The notes beneath the pieces are model-generated. The model was given only the letters and a program-made list of their open reading frames with translations. It ran no database searches and was not told where the DNA came from. Positions 8,725 to 16,141 of a stretch of 64,000 nucleotides of DNA are shown piece after piece. The translations under genes and the position numbers were made by a program. Positions within the stretch are counted from its first letter, which is position 1. Each line of letters begins with the position of its first letter. Origin of the DNA: Burkholderiales bacterium. Its GTDB lineage: Bacteria; Pseudomonadota; Gammaproteobacteria; Burkholderiales; Burkholderiaceae_C. The stretch covers positions 248,001 to 312,000 of the forward strand of contig JADJDV010000002.1 of NCBI GenBank assembly GCA_016702555.1, given 5' to 3'.

Positions 8725-10353
8725 CCCGGATATTTCACGCCTACCCCCGACGCTCCCCTCAATGGGTTCGCAACGGCGTGGATAGAGTGAGCAAGGCCCC
8801 GATGGTGGCCGCAGGCAGGGCTGGAGTCGTGCGCAGGCGCCATGCGCTCGCACCCCCCCACCCCGACTTGGGTTGCGGGCCATTCTTGTGTCATCACGCC
8901 GGCCAGGCGCTGCTTGCCGATCACGGAGAGCGCAACTGGCCCATGGCGTGCGCGAAGATCGGCGCACTGGGCCAGTGCGAGGCCAGGTACAGGCGGATGC
9001 GCCGCGTGTTGCGCGTGACCACCGCAGCCACCTTCAGCAGCTTGATGCGCAAGGTATCGGCCTGCGCCGTTGCCAACTCGGTGCCTTGCAAAGCCAGCGC
9101 CCGCAGCCGCTCAATCAGCACGTAGCCCAGCGCAGCCAGCAACATGCGCAACTGGTTGGAGCGCAGTACATGGCAGCTCGTGCGCGTGGCAAACAGCCCG
9201 ATCTGCGCCTCCTTGATCCGGTTCTCCGCCTCACCGCGCTGGCAGTACACATCGTCATACAGCACCTGCGGTTCACCCTCCAGGTTGGTCACGATGAAGC
9301 GCGGGTTGCCGCCTTGCGCACCCCATTCGAGGCGTGTGATCACGCGCCGCTCGTGCGCCCAGCTCTTGGCGGCATAGCTGAACTCGTCCACCAGGCGCTG
9401 TTTGACCCCGGTGCGCTCGTAATCGTCCTTCATCCAGAGTTCGGCCAGTTTCACCTGGGCCTGAAGCCGAGCATTGCGCGCAAGCCCGATGATGTAGTGC
9501 ACTCCAGCGCGCTCGCACCAGTTGATGATGCGCTGTCGGCAGAACCCCGAATCTGCCCGGAACACGATGCGCACCTGGGGCCATTGTTGGCGCAACCGGC
9601 GCACCAACAGCTTCAGAATGGCCGCTGCGTGGCGCGCCCCATCGATGTTGCTGGGCCGCAGGTAGGCGCACAGCAGTTGCTGGCCGCAGAACACGTACAG
9701 AGGAAGATAGCAGTAGCTGTCGTAGTAGCCGTGGAAGAAGCGAGCCTCCTGCTGACCGTGCAAGGGGTTGTCGGTGGCATCGAAATCGAGCATCAGTTCT
9801 GCGGGAGCGCTCTCGAAGCTGGCGATGAATTGATCGAGCAGCACCTCATGCAGCCGCCAGGCGGTGGCCCGGTCGGCCCACTTCTCCAGTCGGCATAGGG
9901 TGGGCGCGCTGGCCACTTCACGATCGACGCCGACTGCCGTTTGCAAGGCCACGTCCAGGCGCAGCGCGCCATGGTCGTTGAGGTCTTCCCAGCCCAGCGC
10001 CAGCCCGTACACGCGCTGGCGCAGCATGTCGCGCACGCCGTGCTTGATCAACAGCGGGCTGCGCGGGTCGGCGATGCAGCGCGCTGCCGCATCCATCAAT
10101 CCCAGCTTGCGGTCCACCTGGGCGAGCAGCATCACGCCGCCATCGCTGGTCATGCTGCCGCCGTCGAACCGGCCCTCGATCACGCGCCGGCCCAACTGCC
10201 CGAAGTCGATTACGCCAACATCAAGCTCCTTTTGCGCTGTACAGTTTGGCTTCGGCATTGCCCGCCCTTTCATCAAGATTCGACACCTCGATGTTCGGGC
10301 AATTCAAGGGCAATGCCGTCCTCGTTTCTACGGGCTATGGTGAAATATCCGGG
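8725..10353. mobile_element. IS1380-family insertion sequence
   Basis: Terminal inverted repeats of 14 bp, CCCGGATATTTCAC at 8725-8738 and its complement at 10340-10353, bracket one transposase gene on the minus strand. Total length 1629 bp fits IS1380-family elements. The 4-bp flanks (CTAG on the left, TTAA on the right) are not identical, so no target duplication is visible. The element lies between the end of the catabolic operon and a small exported-protein gene and breaks no recognisable gene. About 190 bp at the left end, past the transposase stop, hold no gene. Confidence 0.88.
8921..10276 (-). CDS. IS1380-family transposase
   Basis: A 451-residue DDE-type transposase. Recognisable blocks are GRFDGGSMTSDGGVMLLAQ near the N-terminus, MLDFDATDNPLHGQQE with a catalytic aspartate, IVFRADSGFCR with the second aspartate, and GEAENRIKEAQ carrying the glutamate. 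These are the order and sequence style of IS1380/IS1247 transposases. It appears intact. An internal ATG at 10258 has AAAGGG upstream and could be the real start; both starts are given because the first 6 codons are not informative. Confidence 0.92.
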   Translation of the reverse strand: MMKGRAMPKPNCTAQKELDVGVIDFGQLGRRVIEGRFDGGSMTSDGGVMLLAQVDRKLGLMDAAARCIADPRSPLLIKHGVRDMLRQRVYGLALGWEDLNDHGALRLDVALQTAVGVDREVASAPTLCRLEKWADRATAWRLHEVLLDQFIASFESAPAELMLDFDATDNPLHGQQEARFFHGYYDSYCYLPLYVFCGQQLLCAYLRPSNIDGARHAAAILKLLVRRLRQQWPQVRIVFRADSGFCRQRIINWCERAGVHYIIGLARNARLQAQVKLAELWMKDDYERTGVKQRLVDEFSYAAKSWAHERRVITRLEWGAQGGNPRFIVTNLEGEPQVLYDDVYCQRGEAENRIKEAQIGLFATRTSCHVLRSNQLRMLLAALGYVLIERLRALALQGTELATAQADTLRIKLLKVAAVVTRNTRRIRLYLASHWPSAPIFAHAMGQLRSP

Positions 10354-10432
10354 TTAAGCAGTGCTTCATCCCCGCAGCGCAGACTGCCATCACAGTCAAG
10401 GTCGACTGTGTCACGCGCCTAGGAGATGAATC

Positions 10433-10744
10433 ATGAAATCGATGGCAATTTTCGCTTCCATCGCCCTGCTGGCGGCCAGTGCCAGCAGCCCCTTGCTGGC
10501 CGGTGACCGCGATCACGCCGACCACAAGCACGAGCGCGTTGCGCAGCTGCGCGACATCCGCGGCTTCGACGAGGGCATGCAAGCCGTGTCCAACCTGGCC
10601 AGCGCGGGTGAGCGCGCGCATGGCTGGCGTTATTTTTCGGATCCCGCGACCTACCGCGCCGTGGTGATCAGCCCGCAGGGTGACTACTACCTGAGCCGCG
10701 GCAAGGGCTTGCGCTGGATCGCGGGGACGCAGACCGGCGCCTGA
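10433..10744 (+). CDS. small exported protein of unknown function
   Basis: 103 residues with a Sec signal peptide (MKSMAIFASIALLAASASSP, cleavage near residue 24). The mature part starts with a His/Asp-rich stretch (DRDHADHKHER). It ends in short beta-like segments such as YRAVVISPQGDYYLSRGKG. A good ribosome binding site, AGGAGATG, lies 8-9 bp before the ATG. I do not recognise the family. It stands alone between an insertion sequence and a palindromic repeat. The histidine cluster could bind metal, but nothing else supports that. Confidence 0.7.
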   Translation: MKSMAIFASIALLAASASSPLLAGDRDHADHKHERVAQLRDIRGFDEGMQAVSNLASAGERAHGWRYFSDPATYRAVVISPQGDYYLSRGKGLRWIAGTQTGA

Positions 10745-10770
10745 TACCCATTCGTGCTCTATCGCTTAAG

Positions 10771-10840
10771 AGCCGTTCGCACTGAGCTTGTCGAAGTGCA
10801 TGCAGCACGCAGAGCTTCGACAGGCTCAGCCCGAACGGCT
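10771..10840. repeat. REP-like inverted repeat of the TTCGACA-GGCTCAG type
   Basis: Two imperfect arms of about 28 nt: AGCCGTTCGCACTGAGCTTG continuing to 10798, and its complement at 10811-10840 (AGCTTCGACAGGCTCAGCCC, then GAACGGCT). The core TTCGACA(A/G)GCTCAG...GAACGG is a widespread dispersed palindrome of proteobacterial intergenic regions. It lies between convergent genes (the small exported protein and dadA), where it may act as a transcription stop or mRNA stabiliser. Confidence 0.75.
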
Positions 10841-10924
10841 TATCTTCTTGAATGCGAATCCGTATGAGCCACGTCGCCGGCCTGTTTAGGCGCAGCGCCG
10901 CCATCCGCGTGGCGCGCCGGGGCG

Positions 10925-12238
10925 TCAGGCGTGCATCGGGCGTTGCCGGGTGCCCGACGTGGGGCCGCTGCGCGCCTTGTCGTAACGTGCCAGGCCCAGG
11001 CCGGCGATCGAGATGTCGGGTGAGCGCCCCAGCGTCAGGTCGGCCACCAGTTTCCCCGAGCCCGCCGCCATGGTCCAGCCCAGCGTGCCGTGGCCGGTGT
11101 TGAGCAGCAGGTTGGCGTAGCGCGTGGCGCCGACGATGGGGGTGCTGTCGGGCGTCATGGGGCGCAGGCCGGTCCAGAACTCGGCCGCGGGCAGATCGCC
11201 GCCGCCGTCGAACAGGCCGCGCGTGACCAGCTCCAAAGTGGCGCGGCGCGCGGGGTTCAGGCGCAAATCAAACCCGCCCAGCTCCGCCATGCCGCCGACG
11301 CGGATGCGTTGGTCGAAACGCGTGATGGCCACCTTGTAGGTCTCATCCATCACGGTAGAGCGCGGCGCGCGCGCTTCATCGACCAGCGGCACGGTGAGCG
11401 AATAGCCCTTGACCGGGTACACCGGCAGGTCCAGCCCCAGCGGCTGCAGCAGTTCGCGCGAATAGCTGCCCAGTGCCAGCACGTAGCGGTCGGCGGTCAG
11501 CACCTCGCCGGCGTCGCCAGCCAGGCGCACGCCGGTGATCTGCTCACCGCAGCGCTGCAATTCGGCGATGTCGACGCCAAAGCGGAACTGCACGCCCAGC
11601 GCGCGCGCCATCTCGGCCAGTTGGGTGGTGAAGCGTTGGCAATCGCCGGTTTCATCGCCCGGCAGGTGCAGGCCGCCGACCAGGCCGGGCGCGTGCGCCA
11701 GCGCGGGCTCAATCTCGGCCAAGGGGTTGGCGTTCAGCATCAGGCGGTAGGGCACGCCGCAGGCATCCAGCACGGCGGTATCGCGCTGCGCGGCGGCCAG
11801 CTGCGCGGGGGTGCGAAACACTTGCAGCGTGCCCAGCGAGCGCTGCTCGTACTGGACGCCGGTGTCGGCGCGCAAGCCGCGCAGGCAGTCGCGGCTGTAT
11901 TCGGCCAGGCGCGTCATGCGCTCCTTGTTGACGGCGTAGCGGGCGCTGGTGCAGTTGCGCAGCATGGCGACCATCCAGCGCAGCTGGAACAGCGAGCCAT
12001 CGGCACGGATGGCCAGCGGCGCGTGCTTCTGGAACATCCACTTGAGCGCTTTCAGCGGAATGCCCGGTGCCGCCCACGGGGTGGAATAGCCGGGCGACAC
12101 CTGCCCGGCGTTGGCAAAGCTGGTTTCCAGCGCCACGTCGGGCTGGCGCTCCAGCACCGTCACCTCGGCGCCGGCGCGGGCCAGGTAATAGGCGGTGCTG
12201 ACACCGATGACGCCACCGCCCAGAACGATCACTTTCAT
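10925..12238 (-). CDS. dadA: D-amino acid dehydrogenase (DadA)
   Basis: FAD-dependent, membrane-associated D-amino acid dehydrogenase that oxidises D-alanine and other D-amino acids to 2-oxo acids, feeding electrons to the respiratory chain. The 437-residue protein opens with the dinucleotide-binding motif [20 protein letters not shown]. DadA-type blocks follow: [20 protein letters not shown] (38-57), the [11 protein letters not shown] region, [11 protein letters not shown], and [16 protein letters not shown] near the C-terminus. The ATG at 12238 is preferred over 12244 because GAAGGGGA lies 6 bp upstream of it. A divergent Lrp-type gene sits 130 bp away and is probably its regulator, as in many dad loci. 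Confidence 0.93.
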   Translation of the reverse strand: MKVIVLGGGVIGVSTAYYLARAGAEVTVLERQPDVALETSFANAGQVSPGYSTPWAAPGIPLKALKWMFQKHAPLAIRADGSLFQLRWMVAMLRNCTSARYAVNKERMTRLAEYSRDCLRGLRADTGVQYEQRSLGTLQVFRTPAQLAAAQRDTAVLDACGVPYRLMLNANPLAEIEPALAHAPGLVGGLHLPGDETGDCQRFTTQLAEMARALGVQFRFGVDIAELQRCGEQITGVRLAGDAGEVLTADRYVLALGSYSRELLQPLGLDLPVYPVKGYSLTVPLVDEARAPRSTVMDETYKVAITRFDQRIRVGGMAELGGFDLRLNPARRATLELVTRGLFDGGGDLPAAEFWTGLRPMTPDSTPIVGATRYANLLLNTGHGTLGWTMAAGSGKLVADLTLGRSPDISIAGLGLARYDKARSGPTSGTRQRPMHA

Positions 12239-12310
12239 TGCCATTCCCCTTCAAACCGTTGCGTGGACAAAGTTTAGGAAAGATCGGGTAGTGCATTTGA
12301 TTGAAATTCA

Positions 12311-12323
12311 TGGTCAGTGACCA
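12311..12323. promoter_or_regulatory. palindrome in the dadA-lrp divergent promoter region
   Basis: TGGTCA-G-TGACCA is a perfect 6-bp dyad in the 130-bp AT-richer gap between divergent dadA and the Lrp-type regulator, 46 bp before the regulator start. It is a plausible operator for the neighbouring Lrp family protein. That assignment is inference from position only. Confidence 0.4.
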
Positions 12324-12368
12324 AGTTTTCAGTAAAAATCACTGTCACAAAGTGGCAAGACAGGAAAT

Positions 12369-12848
12369 ATGATCGATCTCAACCGAATTGACCGCAGCAT
12401 CCTCGACAACCTGCAGCGCCAGGGCCGCCTGTCGATGACCGAGTTGGCCGAGCGAGTCGGCCTGTCGACCTCGCCCTGCGCCGAGCGCGTACGGCGGCTG
12501 GAGCGCAAGGGCGTGATCCTGGGCTACCACGCACACGTGAACCCCGAATCGGTGGGACGCGGCCTGCTGGTGTTCGTGCAACTGACGCTGTCGTCCAAGT
12601 CCACCGAGGTGTTCGAGCAGATGCGGCGCGAACTGCTGCACGACCCGCGCGTGCTCGAATGCCACCTGGTGTCGGGCACCTTCGACTACCTGATCAAGGC
12701 GCGGCTGACGGCGATGCGCGAATACCGCGACTTGCTCGGCCAGATCCTGCGCAAAGTGCCGGTGCCGGCGCAGAGCAACAGCTACGTGGTGATGGAGGAG
12801 ATCAAGGAGAGCATGGCGCTGCCGGTGGATGCGGCCGCACCCCGCTGA
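12369..12848 (+). CDS. Lrp/AsnC family transcriptional regulator (next to dadA)
   Basis: A 159-residue Lrp/AsnC regulator: N-terminal winged helix-turn-helix (LDNLQRQGRLSMTELAERVG, then LSTSPCAERVRRLERKGVI, residues 11-50) and a C-terminal RAM ligand-binding domain (VFVQLTLSS..., SGTFDYLIKARL at about residues 101-112). Members bind amino acids and form octamers on DNA. Divergent placement beside dadA makes it the probable D/L-alanine-responsive activator of dadA (called DadR in other genera); the ligand is inferred. Confidence 0.9.
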   Translation: MIDLNRIDRSILDNLQRQGRLSMTELAERVGLSTSPCAERVRRLERKGVILGYHAHVNPESVGRGLLVFVQLTLSSKSTEVFEQMRRELLHDPRVLECHLVSGTFDYLIKARLTAMREYRDLLGQILRKVPVPAQSNSYVVMEEIKESMALPVDAAAPR

Positions 12849-12857
12849 TCGCGTCGC

Positions 12858-14159
12858 TCAAAGATCGCGCGCCAGCCGTCCCATGCGCTCGACGGCGAAC
12901 AGGAAGTATTCGGGCACGCATTTCAGGTGGCCGAAATCGGGCGTGGTGCAGTCGGTCAGCGTGACGTCGCTGGCGCCGGCGGCGCGCAGCGTGTTCAGCG
13001 CCGATTGCGCTGCGGAATACGGCACCGTCAGGTCGCCGCGGCCGTGGAACAGATGCACCGGCACGTCGGGCGCCCAGCCCAGGTGCACGCTGTGCTCGTC
13101 GGCCAGCGCGGCGCGGTCGTCGGCGAGGTAACGGTCGAGAAACAGCGTCTGATAGCGCACGTCGCCGTCGTCTGGCACCATCTGGCGCAACAGCGCGCGG
13201 CGCACCTCGTCGCGCACGGTGCTGCCGAGATGCTTGAGGTTGCCCGGCCGGATCAGTGCCGCCAGCCAGGGCGCCACTTTCTTGACGCGGTTGAGCTGTT
13301 CGTCCAGCGTTTCCAGCATGTCGTAAGGGCCGGCGCCGGGCACAGCGGCCTGCAATTGCTGCTTGAGCGCGCCGTTTTCCTGGTGGAGCGCGCGGTGCGC
13401 CGCCATGGTGGCGTAGCCGCCCTCAGAATAGCCGGCCAGGAACAACTGGCGGTTGTCGGCCACGCGGTGCTGGCGGCGCCAGCTTTGCGCGGCGGTCAGC
13501 ATGTCGAGCACCACGCGCGCCGTCGGCTTGGCCGTGAGGTAGGGGTGCTCGACCCCCTTGGAGGCGCCAAAGCCGACGTAGTCCGGCGACACCACGATGT
13601 AGCCCAGCGATGCCAGCACGATCGGCGGCTCCACCGCCTCGACCTTGTTGCTGGGTGCCTGCTTGTCGTGGAAGGTAGTGGCGTGCTGGTAGCTCAGCAC
13701 CGGGCTGGGCTGGCCGGCGGCCTTGAGCGGCACGCTGATCAGCCCCGAGGCGCTGAGTTCATTGCCGTGCTTGTCGGTGGTGGTGTAGGTCACGCGGTAC
13801 GAGGCGACGTCGTAGCGCGGCGCCAGGCCGCCATTCTTGACCTTGCTCTCGTCCGCGCTCAAGGCACGTGTGATCTCGACGGCGCTGAGCGTGTTGATGA
13901 AATCGCTTGACAGCAAGGCGCCCGGACCAGACTGCACCGGTTCGGGTTCGGGTTCGGGTTCGGGTTCGGGTTCGGGTTCCGGTTGAGGTTCCGGCTGAGG
14001 CTCGGGCAACGGGTCGGGACTTGGCGCGGGACTCGGCGCGTCGGGCGTGGCGGGCAGCGGCGCGATTGAGGTGTCGTCGCCACCGCCGCAGGCGGCCAGG
14101 GTGGCGGCGAGAAACAGCGCCGCCAGGGCGGCCGCGCGGGAGGGCAGTTTTTCAGGCAT
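12858..14159 (-). CDS. secreted lipase-like alpha/beta-hydrolase lipoprotein
   Basis: A 433-residue lipoprotein. The signal peptide ends in the lipobox LAACGGG (Cys at about residue 24). A low-complexity Pro/Glu linker (PEP repeated, about residues 38-70) follows, then an alpha/beta-hydrolase of the secretory lipase type. The nucleophile elbow is GYSEGG in FLAGYSEGGYATMAAHR. The acid is likely in HLFHGRGDLTVPY and the histidine in DFGHLKC. The start at 14159 gives the signal peptide directly; the longer frame adds 22 residues that spoil it. The linker is encoded by a GGTTCG hexamer repeat near 13940-13978. It probably acts on esters or lipids outside the cell; the substrate is unknown. Confidence 0.82.
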   Translation of the reverse strand: MPEKLPSRAAALAALFLAATLAACGGGDDTSIAPLPATPDAPSPAPSPDPLPEPQPEPQPEPEPEPEPEPEPEPVQSGPGALLSSDFINTLSAVEITRALSADESKVKNGGLAPRYDVASYRVTYTTTDKHGNELSASGLISVPLKAAGQPSPVLSYQHATTFHDKQAPSNKVEAVEPPIVLASLGYIVVSPDYVGFGASKGVEHPYLTAKPTARVVLDMLTAAQSWRRQHRVADNRQLFLAGYSEGGYATMAAHRALHQENGALKQQLQAAVPGAGPYDMLETLDEQLNRVKKVAPWLAALIRPGNLKHLGSTVRDEVRRALLRQMVPDDGDVRYQTLFLDRYLADDRAALADEHSVHLGWAPDVPVHLFHGRGDLTVPYSAAQSALNTLRAAGASDVTLTDCTTPDFGHLKCVPEYFLFAVERMGRLARDL

Positions 14160-14221
14160 GGTGCTATGGCGATCTGACGTTGAAAAGTTCGGCCTTCGGT
14201 GGGTGGCGGCCGGCTGGGCCA

Positions 14222-14395
14222 TCAATGGCGCGCGTCGTCCGGCGGGTTGTCCGGCCGGCGGGCGGCGTCATCGCGCGGCGCCTGTTCCTGCGCGTCCGGC
14301 AACTCGCCTTTCTTGCGGCCAGAGAACATGGTCCACCAGACGATGAACACGAACAGCGCCAGCACGGCCAGCGCTTCCAGCAGAATCACGAGCAT
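14222..14395 (-). CDS. small single-span membrane protein (57 aa)
   Basis: A 57-residue frame starting MLVILLEALAVLALFVFIVW, a clear transmembrane helix, followed by WTMFSGRKKGELP and a hydrophilic charged tail (DDAARRPDNPPDDARH). The hydrophobic helix plus basic stop-transfer sequence looks like real coding. Its start lies divergent to and overlapping the first codons of mltA by 2 bp. The function is unknown. It could be an unannotated small envelope protein. Confidence 0.55.
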   Translation of the reverse strand: MLVILLEALAVLALFVFIVWWTMFSGRKKGELPDAQEQAPRDDAARRPDNPPDDARH

Positions 14396-15563
14396 GAATC
14401 GAATGTCACGGTTTCTTTGTGCAGCGGCCATTGTAGGAATGCTGGCCGCCTGCGCGGTCAAGCCGCCCCCGGCGCCGCCGCCCGCGCCGACGCGGCCGGC
14501 CGAGCCTGAGCTGCCACCCGCCGGCCCGGTGGCCGACGGCACGCCGATTGGCCCGGCCATCGAACGCGCGCGCAGCCGCTGGGTGCCGGTGCGCTGGGCC
14601 GACCTACCCGGCTTTGAGCAGGACGACACCAGCGACGCCTGGAACGCCTGGATCAAGAGCTGCGAGCGCCCCGGCCCCACCTTCGCGCGCCTGTGCAGCG
14701 AGGTGCGGCGGCTGTCGCTGGGCACGCCCGAGGAGCAGCGCCAGTGGATGCGCGCGCGCCTGCAGCCCTATCGCGTCGAGCCGCTGGGCGGCCCTGGCGC
14801 GCCGGGCGGCGACGGCTTGCTGACCAGTTATTTTGAGCCGATGTACGAAGCCTCGCGCGCGCCGCGCGCCGGCTTTGGCGCGCCGCTGTACCGCGCGCCG
14901 CCCACGCTGGGCCAGCGCAAGCCCTGGTACACGCGGCAGGAGATGGAAACCCTGCCCGAGGCGCGCGCGCAGCTGGCGGGCAACGAGATCGCCTGGCTGG
15001 CCGACCCGGTGGACGCGCTGATCCTGCAGATCCAGGGCTCCGGGCGCGTGCAGATGCTGGAGGCCGATGGCAGCCAGCGCCTGGTGCGCCTGGCCTTTGC
15101 CGCCACCAACGACCAGCCTTACCGCAGCCCCGGCAAATGGCTGATCGACCAGGGCCTGCTGCGCGGCGACGTCACCTGGCCCGGCATCCGTGCGGCGCTG
15201 GCGGCCAATCCGCAGGTGCTGCAGGGCTTTTTGTGGAGCAATCCGCGCATGGTGTTCTTCCGCGAGGAGCCGCTGAGTCCATTGGATGCGCAGTTCGGCC
15301 CCAAGGGCGCGCAGGGCGTGGCGCTGACGCCCGGGCGCTCGATCGCGGTCGATCCGCAGAGCATTCCCTACGGCACGCCGGTGTGGCTGGCGTCCAGCGG
15401 GCCGGTGGCCCGGCTGCAGCGCCTGGTGCTGGCGCAGGACACCGGCAGCGCCATCGTCGGCGCCGTGCGCGCCGACTACTTCGCTGGCTGGGGGGCCGAG
15501 GCGGGCGACTTCGCCGGGCGCATGAAGCAGCCGCTCAAGCTGTGGGTGCTGTGGCCGAAGTGA
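14394..15563 (+). CDS. mltA: membrane-bound lytic murein transglycosylase A (MltA)
   Basis: Outer-membrane lipoprotein that cleaves peptidoglycan between MurNAc and GlcNAc with formation of 1,6-anhydroMurNAc. The 389-residue product has a signal peptide with lipobox MLAAC (Cys about residue 20), a Pro-rich linker, the MltA domain (SYFEPMYEASRAP, DALILQIQGSGRVQM) and the C-terminal 3D domain. The 3D domain includes RSIAVDPQSIPYGTPVWL and LAQDTGSAIVGAVRADYFAG, with its three conserved aspartates. A second ATG at 14403 is an equally plausible start. The stop overlaps the possible upstream start region of the next lipoprotein gene. Confidence 0.93.
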   Translation: MNRMSRFLCAAAIVGMLAACAVKPPPAPPPAPTRPAEPELPPAGPVADGTPIGPAIERARSRWVPVRWADLPGFEQDDTSDAWNAWIKSCERPGPTFARLCSEVRRLSLGTPEEQRQWMRARLQPYRVEPLGGPGAPGGDGLLTSYFEPMYEASRAPRAGFGAPLYRAPPTLGQRKPWYTRQEMETLPEARAQLAGNEIAWLADPVDALILQIQGSGRVQMLEADGSQRLVRLAFAATNDQPYRSPGKWLIDQGLLRGDVTWPGIRAALAANPQVLQGFLWSNPRMVFFREEPLSPLDAQFGPKGAQGVALTPGRSIAVDPQSIPYGTPVWLASSGPVARLQRLVLAQDTGSAIVGAVRADYFAGWGAEAGDFAGRMKQPLKLWVLWPK

Positions 15564-15604
15564 ATGCCGCGGCACTGCGCGCCGGCCACTGCGTGCGCTG
15601 GCGC

Positions 15605-16042
15605 ATGCTGCCCGCACCGCTGGCGGCGGCCTTGCTGCTGGGCGGCTGCGCCAGCCTGCTCGACGCGCCGCGCCTGGCGTACTGGTGCCCGTCCGACCTG
15701 AGCTTCGAGGTGCGCCTGTACGAGGACATGGCCCTGCTCGAAGGCCTGCGCGGCCATGTGGTGCTGGAGCGCTCGCCCGCTGACCCGGGTGGCGCGCTGC
15801 GCTATGCCGACCCCACGGTGCGAGCCGAGTTCGGCCTGGGTGTGGAGCAGCGCCTGGTGCGGCTGGACTACACCGGCATTCCCGAGCCGGTGTACTGCGA
15901 GCGCGTGGTCACGCCCGGGGCCACGCCGCCCCAGGTGCGGCCGGCCGCGCGTCTGGGGCCGCGCCCGCCGGCGCCGCACGATCCGGATGCGCCAGTGCAG
16001 ACGAATATCCGCCTCGGCGACGGCAACAACGGGCCGGGCTGA
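15605..16042 (+). CDS. putative lipoprotein, possibly MliC/lysozyme-inhibitor-like
   Basis: A 145-residue protein with a short signal peptide and lipobox (LLLGGCAS, Cys about residue 15). The mature part has two cysteines about 75 residues apart (AYWCPSDLSFEV and PEPVYCER) enclosing LRYADPTVRAEFG. This layout recalls the small beta-barrel of MliC/PliC lysozyme inhibitors, which also pair YxC with a late cysteine. The assignment is tentative. It follows mltA by 41 bp, which suits a peptidoglycan-related role. The Pro-rich tail is atypical. Confidence 0.6.
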   Translation: MLPAPLAAALLLGGCASLLDAPRLAYWCPSDLSFEVRLYEDMALLEGLRGHVVLERSPADPGGALRYADPTVRAEFGLGVEQRLVRLDYTGIPEPVYCERVVTPGATPPQVRPAARLGPRPPAPHDPDAPVQTNIRLGDGNNGPG

Positions 16043-16105
16043 AGGCGCGGCGCACGGCGGTGGGTACAAAAAAGCCCACGTCATGGCGCGGTCTTGGGGG
16101 TTGTG

Positions 16106-16125
16106 GCGGTGCACTGAAGCACCGC
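16106..16125. terminator. hairpin between convergent lipoprotein gene and phoX
   Basis: Perfect 7-bp arms GCGGTGC/GCACCGC around a 6-nt loop, in the 99-bp gap between two convergent genes. No U-run follows on either strand, so it is at best a weak or bidirectional stop signal. Confidence 0.35.
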
Positions 16126-16141
16126 GTCCTCGTTCCCCGAC

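Noticed and set aside
13926..13990. Short-period repeat as a possible CRISPR or satellite
   Set aside because: The 6-bp unit is a coding Pro-Glu linker in frame with the lipase lipoprotein.
16043..16141. Possible tRNA or small RNA in the gap before phoX
   Set aside because: Only short hairpins are present; no cloverleaf or known RNA motif could be drawn.
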